From NCBI GenBank assembly GCA_016721765.1, contig JADKHO010000002.1:930001-994000 (forward strand): a stretch of 64,000 nucleotides of DNA, in the 5' to 3' direction. The notes below the pieces were generated by a model. It was not told the origin of the DNA. It saw only the letters and a list, made by a program, of their open reading frames with translations, and searched no databases. This document shows positions 33,472-40,838 of this stretch, in pieces (positions within the stretch are counted from its first letter, which is position 1; the number at the start of each line of letters is the position of its first letter). The DNA is from Bacteroidota bacterium (lineage in GTDB: Bacteria; Bacteroidota; Bacteroidia; UBA4408). The position numbers and the translations under genes were made by a program.

Positions 33472-34728
33472 ATGGAAGAAAAAACTGAGCCCAAGAACGG
33501 ATTTAGGATTTTAAGCGCCACAATGGCTATTGCTATTGCATTTATTGCATTGGTAGCATTTCTTTTTATTACTTTTTTTTTCTTCCATAGCGAAATAATC
33601 CCATACAAATTTTTCGAACAAGCAACAGGTAATTATGCTCAATTAATTGCCGGAGTAATTGGAACATTGCTCTCATTTGCAGGCATCATTTTAATATACG
33701 CAACCTTTAAAGAACAGCAAGACTCAAATAAGGCGCAAGATGATAAACAAAATCGGCAAACTAAACTTTTTAATCAACAGCAATTTGAAACAACTTTTTT
33801 TAATTTAATAGAAAACCATTTTAGAATAATTAAAAGTTTTGATGAAGAATTTTTTGATTTAAATAGAAATAGTTCCAAAGACAAGAGTGGCTATAATCAG
33901 CTAAATGATTGCTTCAGAAGGTTCAGAATAAAATTCTACAAAGTCGCAGATTATCAAATTTCTTCGCAATATTCAAATTACCAAACAATCAACTTTTATC
34001 CACTAGCTGATGAAAATATTGATAAAGCAATTATTATAAAATCTGCTTCAAACATTCAGTTGATACTTGACTATATTTTGAGCTCAAAACAAATCGATAA
34101 AGATGCAAAAGAGCTTTATGCTAGAATATTATTTACTTCTTTAAATGAGAGTGAGGTATATTTTTACATTGCAAGAAGTTTTTGGGAAACCGGAAAATCA
34201 AATTTTTTCTTTAAAAACTTTAACGACTATTTCTTAGAGCAAGAAATGATGCGGAGTGTAAAGTTTAGCCTGAACCAATCACTTGGTTTTTACACATCCG
34301 AAAGAAATGGTCCTTCAAGGGAATTTGTCCTCACTGCTAACGATGTTAAGTCAGATTTAAAACTTATCGAAATGGGGGAAAATCAAGAAATAAATTCTAT
34401 TGAACATTCAATCTACGGAGAAAATGTTTCATTCGAATTTGAAGAAATAGTTTTACTTTTCCCTGAGCGCAAAAAACTTAAAATAGATTTTGATAAGTGT
34501 AATGGAGGAGGAATGTTTTATATAAAGTTACCTATTGCATCAATTGCAAATGAACTTTATCCTAATCGCTTTGTACCTAACAGTGTTGAAGAAAAAAAAA
34601 CATTTTTTGATGAGCATCAATTAGCTATAAGTTATTCTATAAAAACAGGCACTGAATCCACAAAAATATGGTATAAAGTAAAAATGCAATATGAAGCTTT
34701 GAATCAAATAAGGATGGAAATTGAATAA
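33472..34728 (+). CDS. putAbiC-like phage abortive-infection membrane protein
   Basis: 418 residues. Two transmembrane helices near the N-terminus (AIAIAFIALVAFLFITFFFF, then LIAGVIGTLLSFAGIILIYA) are followed by a coiled segment rich in Gln and Lys (KEQQDSNKAQDDKQNRQ) and QQFETTFFNLIENHFRII. This order is the hallmark of the putative AbiC family (putAbiC), defined from lactococcal AbiC-type abortive infection proteins. The cytoplasmic remainder (helical, then a beta-rich tail) has no catalytic motif I can name. Family knowledge suggests it damages the infected cell or arrests phage maturation. It lies directly downstream of the R-M operon. Confidence 0.75.
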   Translation: MEEKTEPKNGFRILSATMAIAIAFIALVAFLFITFFFFHSEIIPYKFFEQATGNYAQLIAGVIGTLLSFAGIILIYATFKEQQDSNKAQDDKQNRQTKLFNQQQFETTFFNLIENHFRIIKSFDEEFFDLNRNSSKDKSGYNQLNDCFRRFRIKFYKVADYQISSQYSNYQTINFYPLADENIDKAIIIKSASNIQLILDYILSSKQIDKDAKELYARILFTSLNESEVYFYIARSFWETGKSNFFFKNFNDYFLEQEMMRSVKFSLNQSLGFYTSERNGPSREFVLTANDVKSDLKLIEMGENQEINSIEHSIYGENVSFEFEEIVLLFPERKKLKIDFDKCNGGGMFYIKLPIASIANELYPNRFVPNSVEEKKTFFDEHQLAISYSIKTGTESTKIWYKVKMQYEALNQIRMEIE

Positions 34729-34743
34729 GAGTTACTTCTTGTT

Positions 34744-34767
34744 TTGCTCAAGCGGTAATTACATCGC
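34744..34767. repeat. Left arm of inverted repeat around the RES/HNH module
   Basis: AGCGGTAATTACATCGC (34751-34767) is the exact reverse complement of 39263-39279. Including TTGCTCA outside it, 22 of 24 bases match. The two arms enclose about 4.5 kb containing five or six ORFs with no transposase. Confidence 0.7.
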
Positions 34768-34871
34768 AGTTAGACCAAGATTTTTGAGCTCCTGAGTCCT
34801 ATAATTTCTTAAATAAATGTGAATAACTCGTTATAAATAGACGTTTCGAATTCATTAATTTTGCCTTCATA

Positions 34872-35867
34872 ATGACTATAAATCAAACCATTATGAAGAG
34901 AACAAACGAAATTATTAAATCATTTGATTACTCAGTAAATCAAACTGAAGAATTGCTGTCAAGTTTAAGTGGAGAGCTCAGGATGTTGCCTCTAATTACA
35001 ACCACTATTGCAAAAGGACAAAAAATATTTAGATGCCGTCCGATTCGCAAAGTTTCAGATATTCCACATTCTGAAAGCGAAATTTCTTATAGACCTGATG
35101 AAAAAGAAATTAAAACAATAGGCAGATGCAACTGGTTGGAGTCTTCAAAATTCTATGGTTCCATTAAAAGTGGAAATGAAGATGAAAACAATAAGGAGAA
35201 AAAGTATATACCTGGGGACGTGACAGCAATTGCAGAAATCAGTGATCTTGCACGAAATGATAAAGACGGTTCCGAAGTTTATGCAGTTGGAGTCTGGGAG
35301 GCTATAGAAGATTTTAAATTGTCTGTCTTGAAACCACCATCTACAATTTCTTCCGAAAGTTTAATTGTTACAGAAATTCGTAATGCTTATAATGAGACAT
35401 TTAAGAATGATAATCTTTCAGATGATCTCATAGAATTTCTTGAATTATATGGAAAACACATGGTACAAAAAGTAGGACCTGATGAAAATGAAAAGTATAT
35501 GATATCATCATTAATCTCAGAGACACTTTTAGACTTTATTCCAGGGATGATATATACCTCGGTACAGTCGGATCACAAGGGCTTAAATGTTGTTATGAAT
35601 CCACATGATTTTGTTAAATATTTTGCATTAAATCATGTAGTTATTGGTGAGTATTTCAAATTTAAAAACCATGCAACTTTTGGAGCAGTGTCGGTTTGTG
35701 AAGACACAAACGTCATTCCGTTTCAATATAAATTACCATCTGAAAAGGATCGCTTGATTTATTCTGAAATTATCGCGCTTTTTATCAGAGAAGGTATCTC
35801 TCGCGATTATATGGCAGATGTATTGACTAAACAATTGGCAAGTCAATCTCAAAAGGTTAAAGTATGA
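34872..35867 (+). CDS. RES-domain-like protein (putative NAD-targeting effector)
   Basis: 331 residues; a second ATG at 34893 is an equally good start. The pattern fits the RES fold: IFRCRPIRK (Arg54), ISYRPDEKE (Tyr73), GRCNWLESSKFYGSI (Arg85, Tyr95), DVTAIAEISD (Glu122) and, later, PGMIYTSVQSDHKGLNVVMN, which mirrors the yPSvr...G.N motif of RES proteins. Characterised RES toxins phosphorolyse NAD and arrest growth. No Xre-type antitoxin gene is adjacent. A TAnnTTTG element (TAATTTTG, 34856-34863) lies 8 bases before the first ATG, so the message would have almost no leader. It overlaps the next gene by 4 bases. Confidence 0.65.
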   Translation: MTINQTIMKRTNEIIKSFDYSVNQTEELLSSLSGELRMLPLITTTIAKGQKIFRCRPIRKVSDIPHSESEISYRPDEKEIKTIGRCNWLESSKFYGSIKSGNEDENNKEKKYIPGDVTAIAEISDLARNDKDGSEVYAVGVWEAIEDFKLSVLKPPSTISSESLIVTEIRNAYNETFKNDNLSDDLIEFLELYGKHMVQKVGPDENEKYMISSLISETLLDFIPGMIYTSVQSDHKGLNVVMNPHDFVKYFALNHVVIGEYFKFKNHATFGAVSVCEDTNVIPFQYKLPSEKDRLIYSEIIALFIREGISRDYMADVLTKQLASQSQKVKV

Positions 35868-36334
35868 ATTTCAGCATAGAATCTATTGTTGGAATATTAG
35901 CATTGTTAATAGCAGCTGCAGCTTTTATTCTTCAAATAAGAGATTCAAGTAAGAAAAAACCACCTGCACGTTTTAAAGGAGGCATTGGTAAGGGCAGCGT
36001 AGATATAGATATTAATACAGGAAATTTTGTGAGTTTTATTTTTAATAAAGAAGCAGGAGAGATTATTTATTTAGATATTTTTTTTGAAAATGATCAGAAT
36101 TATGGGATAGATGAAAATAATAGATTCCATTTTTCTTTTTATGAAAAACCAGAGCCGCAATGGGGTGGTTACAGTTTTTACATAGAAGTAAACGAAAATG
36201 ATGATTTTTTTTTCGACAACAGACCATCTTCAAGAAGGTTGGCTGGACATTTTAAAATTATTGGAACAATTGGACCGCAACAAGGTTGGGTTACAGCATT
36301 TTTGAAGCCTGTAAAAAGTGAATTTATTAACTAA
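35864..36334 (+). CDS. Single-pass membrane protein coupled to the RES-like gene
   Basis: 156 residues. One N-terminal transmembrane helix (IVGILALLIAAAAFILQI) is followed by a basic stretch and a beta-rich domain of about 110 residues (FVSFIFNKEAGEIIYLDIFFEND, GYSFYIEVNENDDFFFDN, GWVTAFLKPVKSEF). No known family. Its start overlaps the RES-like stop (ATGA type, 4 bases), meaning coupled translation and probably a physical partnership, for example membrane docking or inhibition of the RES protein. That role is inferred from position only. Confidence 0.65.
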   Translation: MNFSIESIVGILALLIAAAAFILQIRDSSKKKPPARFKGGIGKGSVDIDINTGNFVSFIFNKEAGEIIYLDIFFENDQNYGIDENNRFHFSFYEKPEPQWGGYSFYIEVNENDDFFFDNRPSSRRLAGHFKIIGTIGPQQGWVTAFLKPVKSEFIN

Positions 36335-36357
36335 TTGTCTTCTATTAAACCTATAGT

Positions 36358-37146
36358 ATGCTTAGACTTGACGAAATAAAACTCCCAGATGGAAGTGGAG
36401 AACAAATGCATTTCCATTCTCCTGATGTGGAATACGTTGACCCCATTGAGCATGTTGCCAATGCAATATTTGAATTGAGTGCATCTCTTACTACAAAACT
36501 TCTTTTGAACTCTGGGTTACCGTATTCACCTGAAATACTCAAAGGTGAGGCATTAAAGTTCGCATCGAGATCATTAAAAAAGGAAATGGATTTGTTTTTT
36601 GCGGCAACAATACCTGAAAATCTTCTTTCGATATTAACTGCAACCAAAAAGAACAATCAAGTCAAATTACTCAAAGGATTATCTATTACCCAGGAACAAC
36701 TTTACGCATTTATTTTTAGAGCGAAAACTGAATTTGACTTTTTATTCAGCACTTATACTGCTGAACACCTACCCAATGGACTTGACCCAAATGAACTACC
36801 GGTATTTATAGAGGTAAAAGGTAACGAGGTTAATAAAATTGGGCAAACTAATCTTTCTGATGGACAACTAAAACAAGTGATGGCACATAGAAATTTTGTC
36901 TCTGCAATGTTTATAGATAAGGGCAGCACATGGCACTGTTTCTTTTTTACATTTAACAGTGTAAGAGGAAAAGAGGCATGGAAGGATGGCCAAGCCCACT
37001 ATCATTATATTTCTGATAAATTTGGAATTCCCAGAGCAAAGGTTGTTGAGGAAATAAAGAGCGGAAGATATCACTTGGGAAACCTTCCTCATATTAATCT
37101 AAATGATGATCGTTACGACAAAAATAAAGGGAAAGGAACTTACTAA
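36358..37146 (+). CDS. Unknown protein with possible PD-(D/E)xK-like core
   Basis: 262 residues with no family I can name. The first half is helical (PIEHVANAIFELSASLTTKLLL, ALKFASRSLKKEMDLFFAA). The second half is alpha/beta: KTEFDFLFSTYTAEHL, LPVFIEVKGNEV (an E-x-K that could be a nuclease active site, with the Asp of FDF upstream), FVSAMFIDKGSTWHCFFFTFNSVRG and HYHYISDKFGIPRAKVVEEI. A restriction-like nuclease is one reading, but the spacing was not tested. It follows the membrane gene by 23 bases in the same direction and is inside the inverted repeat. Confidence 0.6.
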   Translation: MLRLDEIKLPDGSGEQMHFHSPDVEYVDPIEHVANAIFELSASLTTKLLLNSGLPYSPEILKGEALKFASRSLKKEMDLFFAATIPENLLSILTATKKNNQVKLLKGLSITQEQLYAFIFRAKTEFDFLFSTYTAEHLPNGLDPNELPVFIEVKGNEVNKIGQTNLSDGQLKQVMAHRNFVSAMFIDKGSTWHCFFFTFNSVRGKEAWKDGQAHYHYISDKFGIPRAKVVEEIKSGRYHLGNLPHINLNDDRYDKNKGKGTY

Positions 37147-37162
37147 CAAATACGTAAAAATA

Positions 37163-37315
37163 ATGCTAAAACAGGTTGTAACCGCTATAAGTAAAAGCAA
37201 TAGAGATTCCTTAATAAAGGGAGTTGAGTATGCAATGTTATTAGAAATTGAAACAAACGGGAGAATAGTTATTGAATTATATCCGCTGGTTGTGCCCGGT
37301 AAGGTGATTGTATAG
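37163..37315 (+). CDS. Possible 50-residue ORF
   Basis: A short frame from the ATG at 37163, 16 bases after the previous stop. The translation includes LKQVVTAISKSNRDSLIKGV and EIETNGRIVIELYPLVVPGK, balanced in charge and plausible as a small alpha/beta protein. It may be the start of a gene whose end was lost, because the following 200 bases contain a stranded coding-like tail in another frame. No family is recognised. Confidence 0.35.
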   Translation: MLKQVVTAISKSNRDSLIKGVEYAMLLEIETNGRIVIELYPLVVPGKVIV

Positions 37316-37363
37316 ATAAGCCTACATGACTTTTTATTTTAGTGGAAGGAAGTTACGGGCTAA

Positions 37364-37519
37364 TTCTATTCAAAAAAGAAAAAAGCGGATGTAGAAGACT
37401 TTTCTGTGTTTCATGAAGAGACTGCAACCGAAAAGGAAGATATATCAAATGAAGATATTTCACCATCAATAACGTTTTCGAGTAAAATGAACATTGACGA
37501 TGATTCTGCGCCATTTTAA
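37364..37519 (+). pseudogene. Stranded acidic C-terminal tail ending in DDDSAPF
   Basis: The frame opens right after a TAA at 37361, has no start codon and encodes an acidic stretch (VEDFSVFHEETATEKEDISN) ending MNIDDDSAPF. An acidic tail with a terminal Pro-Phe resembles the C-terminal peptide of single-stranded DNA-binding proteins. It is read as the remnant of a gene disrupted between 37163 and 37363; the parent is unknown. Confidence 0.35.
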
Positions 37520-37603
37520 CCATTACTAATTTAAGGCAAGTGGTGATCAAAATCCAGTTTTTTTAAATTGGTAGATTTAAGAATTGAATTAATCTTAGGT
37601 AAG

Positions 37604-38983
37604 ATGACCAATAAGGAAGTACTCAAAAACTGTATATTTTGTAATAACTCATTGGATAATTCTGATGAACATATAATTCCTGATTGTTTAAATGGTCGGC
37701 TGCACTCAAAGTACTTAATATGCCAAAAATGCAATTCCGATAAATTTGGCAAGCAACTTGAACCAGCAATAAAAAAACTATTCAACACAATCCTAATAAT
37801 ATTAGGGTTTGAAAATGCGAAATCAGTCTATTCAGAAGACCCTGATGGAAAGATATTTTTATTTAGTAAAGGTGGAAATATTTCGCAAGTGAAACCTGAG
37901 ATTTTGGTAAATAAAAGGGGGGGGAAAACATATCTCAGCATTAATGGTGATAGCAAGAATGCCTTAAAATATTTTGAAAAACAGGCTAATGAACTTTTGA
38001 AGAAGGGCCATAGACCTCTACATAGCTGTGTATTGAAAACTGATTCAACATCACTTCCAATTAAAGTCGAGGAAAAATTTCAAATCTCTCCAGAGATTAT
38101 TTTGGAATTAAATAAAATCGCAATCGAATTCTATGCTTATTCTGGTTTAGATATTTCTAAGATTAAGGAACTATCGGACAGGGTTAATAAGATGGATAGG
38201 ACTTTAAAAAATGTTGTATTCTGCAATGCTTCAAATGAAATTAGAACCTGTCAATCAGATGAAGTATCTCATATTATAGTTATTCGAACACATACAAATG
38301 GATCGCTATACTGTTACATAGAGCTCTTCAATATTGTTTGTGCTTACATTAATTTTTATGATGGTCATGAAAGCAAAACGATGTATTCTTATTATCAAGA
38401 TGCTTTAACAGGTGAAAGACTTACAGAAGATATTGTCCTTGACTTCGATAAGGAGCCTGATAATGTAGAAAATTTAAATTTTAACTCTCAGATTAATGCT
38501 TTATCTGATCGGCTAAGGTCAAGGGAATATAATTCGATGCTTGCATCAATAGCTAAGGATTTAACTGAATTTATTGATAAAGAAGTTTTGGAAGAGAGGA
38601 TTAAAAAGGAGGATAGAGATAAAATTTTATGCGATAGCATAATTGGTGAAGCAGCACGATTGTCAGTTTATGAATTTCCTTATATGATTGAAGATTACGA
38701 GGATGAAAAAAATGATGAGTTAAATCACATACATTCCAATTTACAAGAAAATCAATATGAAGATTTTTGTAATAAGTATAACAAATTAATTGGGCGTAGG
38801 ATTGATATACCAGACGAAGGAATTTATCTAATTGATAGTTTTCTGAAACAACCTTTTTTACAACGAAACGGTATAAGTTTGGTTAAAGTATTTTGTGTAT
38901 TGACACATGAGGATTTTAAACATAAACGGTATATTCCATACAGGGATCTTTTCGTAGCAATATCTATAAGACATGACACTTGA
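37604..38983 (+). CDS. HNH endonuclease domain protein
   Basis: 459 residues from the ATG at 37604; an upstream TTG at 37568 would add 12 residues. The N-terminal 45 residues hold CIFCNNSLDNSDEHIIPDCL and, further on, LICQKCNSDKFG: two Cys pairs around an E-H-x-x-P core, the HNH_5-type zinc-stabilised nuclease. The remaining 400 residues are helical with a charged centre (RSREYNSMLASIAKDLTEFI, YMIEDYEDEKNDEL) and are not recognised, perhaps a sensor or regulatory region. This architecture is common in defence loci. It overlaps the following short gene by 11 bases. Confidence 0.78.
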   Translation: MTNKEVLKNCIFCNNSLDNSDEHIIPDCLNGRLHSKYLICQKCNSDKFGKQLEPAIKKLFNTILIILGFENAKSVYSEDPDGKIFLFSKGGNISQVKPEILVNKRGGKTYLSINGDSKNALKYFEKQANELLKKGHRPLHSCVLKTDSTSLPIKVEEKFQISPEIILELNKIAIEFYAYSGLDISKIKELSDRVNKMDRTLKNVVFCNASNEIRTCQSDEVSHIIVIRTHTNGSLYCYIELFNIVCAYINFYDGHESKTMYSYYQDALTGERLTEDIVLDFDKEPDNVENLNFNSQINALSDRLRSREYNSMLASIAKDLTEFIDKEVLEERIKKEDRDKILCDSIIGEAARLSVYEFPYMIEDYEDEKNDELNHIHSNLQENQYEDFCNKYNKLIGRRIDIPDEGIYLIDSFLKQPFLQRNGISLVKVFCVLTHEDFKHKRYIPYRDLFVAISIRHDT

Positions 38984-39149
38984 AGAAGAATTAATATTTT
39001 CAATTAACATTTTACAAAAACTTAGGGATCATTTGAAACAGAACTCAAATAATAAGGAGTTAATCGAAAGAACATTGCAAAAATTAAGGGATAAAAAATT
39101 GGATTTAATTCTTACTGAGTTTATCTCAGGTGAGGAAGAAATTATTTAA
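38973..39149 (+). CDS. Small 58-residue helical protein coupled to the HNH gene
   Basis: ATG at 38973, inside the last codons of the HNH gene, so translation is coupled. The product is a strongly charged helix (TLEEELIFSINILQKLRDHL, then ELIERTLQKLRDKKLDLIL) with heptad-like leucines, suggesting a coiled coil. It could be an immunity or partner peptide of the nuclease. No family is recognised. Confidence 0.55.
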   Translation: MTLEEELIFSINILQKLRDHLKQNSNNKELIERTLQKLRDKKLDLILTEFISGEEEII

Positions 39150-39262
39150 ACAGTACTAAATCCTCCTGCGCCCAAGTGTTCCTTTTTGAGGGTGTTTTTT
39201 TAAAAAACTACAACCTCCGAAAGCCTTGATGCTAAATGAAACCCGTTGGTTTTAGTCGGACA

Positions 39263-39286
39263 GCGATGTAATTACCGCTCAAGCAA
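39263..39286. repeat. Right arm of inverted repeat around the RES/HNH module
   Basis: GCGATGTAATTACCGCT (39263-39279) is the exact reverse complement of 34751-34767, extended by CAAGCAA with two mismatches. Just inside the arm, partial similarity continues (GTCGGACA against the complement of the left inner flank). Confidence 0.7.
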
Positions 39287-39290
39287 AAAA

Positions 39291-39328
39291 ACAATGTTAT
39301 TATATTTTGTTTTTCATAATAACATTGT
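39291..39328. promoter_or_regulatory. 13-bp palindromic operator over a promoter
   Basis: ACAATGTTATTAT (39291-39303) and ATAATAACATTGT (39316-39328) are perfect inverted repeats with 12 bases between them. The -33 box lies in the gap and the right arm ends at the first base of the TAnnTTTG box. A bound regulator would shut the promoter. Confidence 0.65.
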
Positions 39329-39335
39329 ATATTTG
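39306..39335 (+). promoter_or_regulatory. Consensus Bacteroidota promoter
   Basis: TTTG (39306-39309), an 18-base spacer and TATATTTG (39328-39335), an exact TAnnTTTG. The ATG at 39340 starts 5 bases downstream, so the transcript probably has little or no leader. Confidence 0.7.
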
Positions 39336-39339
39336 CATC

Positions 39340-40047
39340 ATGAAAGCTCAAAAGAAGATTACAATAAAACCATTTCTAAATCAGAACCTGATACCGGAAT
39401 GCACTGATGGTAGCGGAAAAAACTTTTATCCCTTATACATACAAATTACCTACGACCGCAAAAACACACAAATTCGCAGTAAGTATGGTATGTATTACGA
39501 AACGCTGAACGATCCGGGATTATTTAATCTAATTGCCTTTGAGTCGAACATCCTTCAAAAAATCATACAATTTGAGACAAAAAATAGCGATTGCGAATAC
39601 GATTTAAGAGGGCTTAAAAACAAATACACTACTTACAGCACATCTATTCACTATGCGGTAAGCGAATACCTCAAAGAAAAGCTTAAATGGGCAATCAAGC
39701 GAACTAACAATGAGCTAATGCATGTTTTAAAATTTGAGGGCTTTAAATCGGGTTTTGATAATCTGTACAAGGCTTCACAATTGTTATTTCCCAACTTGAA
39801 AGAAAAAATTACTCCTGAGTTTAAAAAAGAAATTGAAGCCTTTCATTTACTGAATAAGCTCCACCCCATTGGCAGCGGGGAATATTCCTTCGCAGCCTTA
39901 ATCGATTGGAAAGACAATAGTTTTAAATCAAAATTTGAAGCGAGTTTGAATAAGGAATTGAAACAAAACAAAAAACAAGTGTCCGAAACGCTTGCTATTA
40001 TTGATAAAATCGTTGCTGAAAATTTGAAAAGTATAGAGGGCGCTTAA
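39340..40047 (+). CDS. Island accessory protein near the right end (unknown)
   Basis: 235 residues; the ATG at 39340 is chosen because an upstream start at 39307 would lie within the promoter. The N-terminus (ITIKPFLNQNLIPECTDGSG, then FYPLYIQITYDRKNTQIRSKYGMYY) resembles the arm-binding domain at the start of Bacteroidota integrases (a short beta-sheet with a YIQIT-type strand). The rest is helical and lysine-rich (KEKLKWAIKRTNNELMHVLK). There is no catalytic domain. By position it may help excision or transfer, or regulate the element; its own promoter carries a strong palindrome. Confidence 0.55.
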   Translation: MKAQKKITIKPFLNQNLIPECTDGSGKNFYPLYIQITYDRKNTQIRSKYGMYYETLNDPGLFNLIAFESNILQKIIQFETKNSDCEYDLRGLKNKYTTYSTSIHYAVSEYLKEKLKWAIKRTNNELMHVLKFEGFKSGFDNLYKASQLLFPNLKEKITPEFKKEIEAFHLLNKLHPIGSGEYSFAALIDWKDNSFKSKFEASLNKELKQNKKQVSETLAIIDKIVAENLKSIEGA

Positions 40048-40124
40048 AAAAATTTACTAAATATGTTCGTATTTTTTTTATATTATAATAACAGTAATTA
40101 GACTGAGTAAAAGTCAAGAAATTA

Positions 40125-40505
40125 ATGACTCCTGAATTAAATAAAATTTTCAAAGCTCTTGAAAAGGAGATAACTGCAATAGTTACCAAAAAGGTAACAG
40201 CGCAGCTGAGGGAATCTTATGTGGAGGATGTTAAAGCAATAGTAAAGGATTGCTTGAAAAACAATGAATTTATAAATGAAGCAGGTTCAGGTTTCATTAC
40301 CATTGAAGCACTTAGTAAAAAATATGGGGTAAGCAGAAAAACAGTAACTGATAAATGCAAGCAATTCAATGAAGGTTTCTTAAAAATTGAGCGCAAGTGG
40401 GTGAATGGACACCATACAGTAAACGAAAAACAATATGTGGAGGCTTGTGATCATTCCTCAAGAAAAGGGAAACCGAAATTTATCTCCAAGCAAAAAGCAG
40501 CTTAA
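40125..40505 (+). CDS. HTH protein, excisionase-like, at the right end of the island
   Basis: 126 residues. The N-terminal half is an acidic/basic helix (LNKIFKALEKEITAIVTKKV). The central segment FITIEALSKKYGVSRKTVTDKC is a helix-turn-helix of the type found in excisionases and MerR-like DNA-binding proteins, followed by a basic tail rich in Lys and His. It lies 180 bases inside the right attachment repeat, where recombination directionality factors are usually encoded. A copy of the island's GACTCCTGAATTAA box overlaps its start codon, suggesting self-regulation. Confidence 0.65.
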   Translation: MTPELNKIFKALEKEITAIVTKKVTAQLRESYVEDVKAIVKDCLKNNEFINEAGSGFITIEALSKKYGVSRKTVTDKCKQFNEGFLKIERKWVNGHHTVNEKQYVEACDHSSRKGKPKFISKQKAA

Positions 40506-40643
40506 TCACCCTAATTTTAGTCGCAATTCAAAAAGTTATCAACAGTAGTACTAGCGCTACTCTCCCACTCCACCACCTTCTACAAGCCAATAATATCAAG
40601 GTTTTTTATAAAACGTCATCCAGCACGTGATCCGCATCAAATC
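40506..40643. other. Right-end attachment region without genes
   Basis: No gene here. It contains CACGTGATCCG (40624-40634), one base different from CACGTAATCCG at the left end (10263-10273), a candidate arm-type integrase site. Confidence 0.4.
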
Positions 40644-40677
40644 AAAAGCCCTTAAGTAGTTGATACTTAAGGGCTTT
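40644..40677. terminator. Island-supplied terminator of tRNA-Asp
   Basis: A 14-bp perfect stem (AAAGCCCTTAAGTA / TACTTAAGGGCTTT) with a 5-base loop, 15 bases beyond the tRNA 3' end on the island side. It would replace the tRNA's original terminator, now stranded at 10083-10117. Confidence 0.6.
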
Positions 40678-40683
40678 ACGAAA

Positions 40684-40703
40684 TTTTCGAGCGGTCCGGA
40701 CGG
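40684..40703. repeat. Right attachment repeat (inside tRNA-Asp)
   Basis: Identical to 10116-10135. It covers the last 12 bases of the tRNA (acceptor and part of the T stem) and 8 bases beyond, so the tRNA stays complete after integration. Confidence 0.9.
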
Positions 40704-40765
40704 GACTCGAACCCGCGACCCCATGCGTGACAGGCATGTATTCTAACCAGCTGAACTACCGAACC
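40692..40765 (-). tRNA. tRNA-Asp (GTC)
   Basis: 74 bases read on the minus strand, beginning GGTTCGGTAGTTCAGC with anticodon loop CTGTCAC (anticodon GTC) and the T arm GGGTTCGAGTCCC. The acceptor GGTTCGG/CCGGACC pairs with one G-U wobble at position 4. CCA is not encoded. It is the integration site of the island. Confidence 0.95.
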
Positions 40766-40838
40766 GTTTTTGTATTAGAATTTTGGGACTGCAAAAATAG
40801 ATTAATTTTAATACCAAGCAAAATAATCTTTCAAATAA

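Larger units (their letters stand above)
10116..40703. mobile_element. 30.6-kb integrative island in tRNA-Asp carrying surface-protein and defence genes
   Basis: The limits are set by the 20-bp direct repeats, a tyrosine integrase starting about 240 bases inside the left end, and an HTH protein with excisionase-like features about 180 bases inside the right end. No relaxase, coupling protein or conjugation gene is visible, so it is a non-conjugative genomic island, possibly mobilisable with help. Cargo: a five-gene surface-protein operon, an AT-rich tract with iteron-like repeats, three ThsB-like genes, a type I R-M operon with a TIR/SLOG insert, putAbiC, and a RES/HNH module. Confidence 0.88.

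Noticed and set aside
37103..37315. 70-residue frame overlapping the end of the 36358 gene
   Set aside because: The first 20 codons lie in the coding region of the upstream gene in another frame. Only the part from the ATG at 37163 is retained, with low confidence.
34744..39286. Insertion sequence
   Set aside because: The inverted repeat is suggestive, but no transposase is inside and I could not find a target-site duplication at the edges.
39340..40047. RteC regulator of conjugative elements
   Set aside because: Its place and size suggested RteC, but the N-terminus looks like an integrase arm-binding domain and no RteC motif is seen. No conjugation genes are present.
10116..40703. Conjugative transposon
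   Set aside because: There is no relaxase, coupling protein or Tra gene. The element has only integration functions and cargo.
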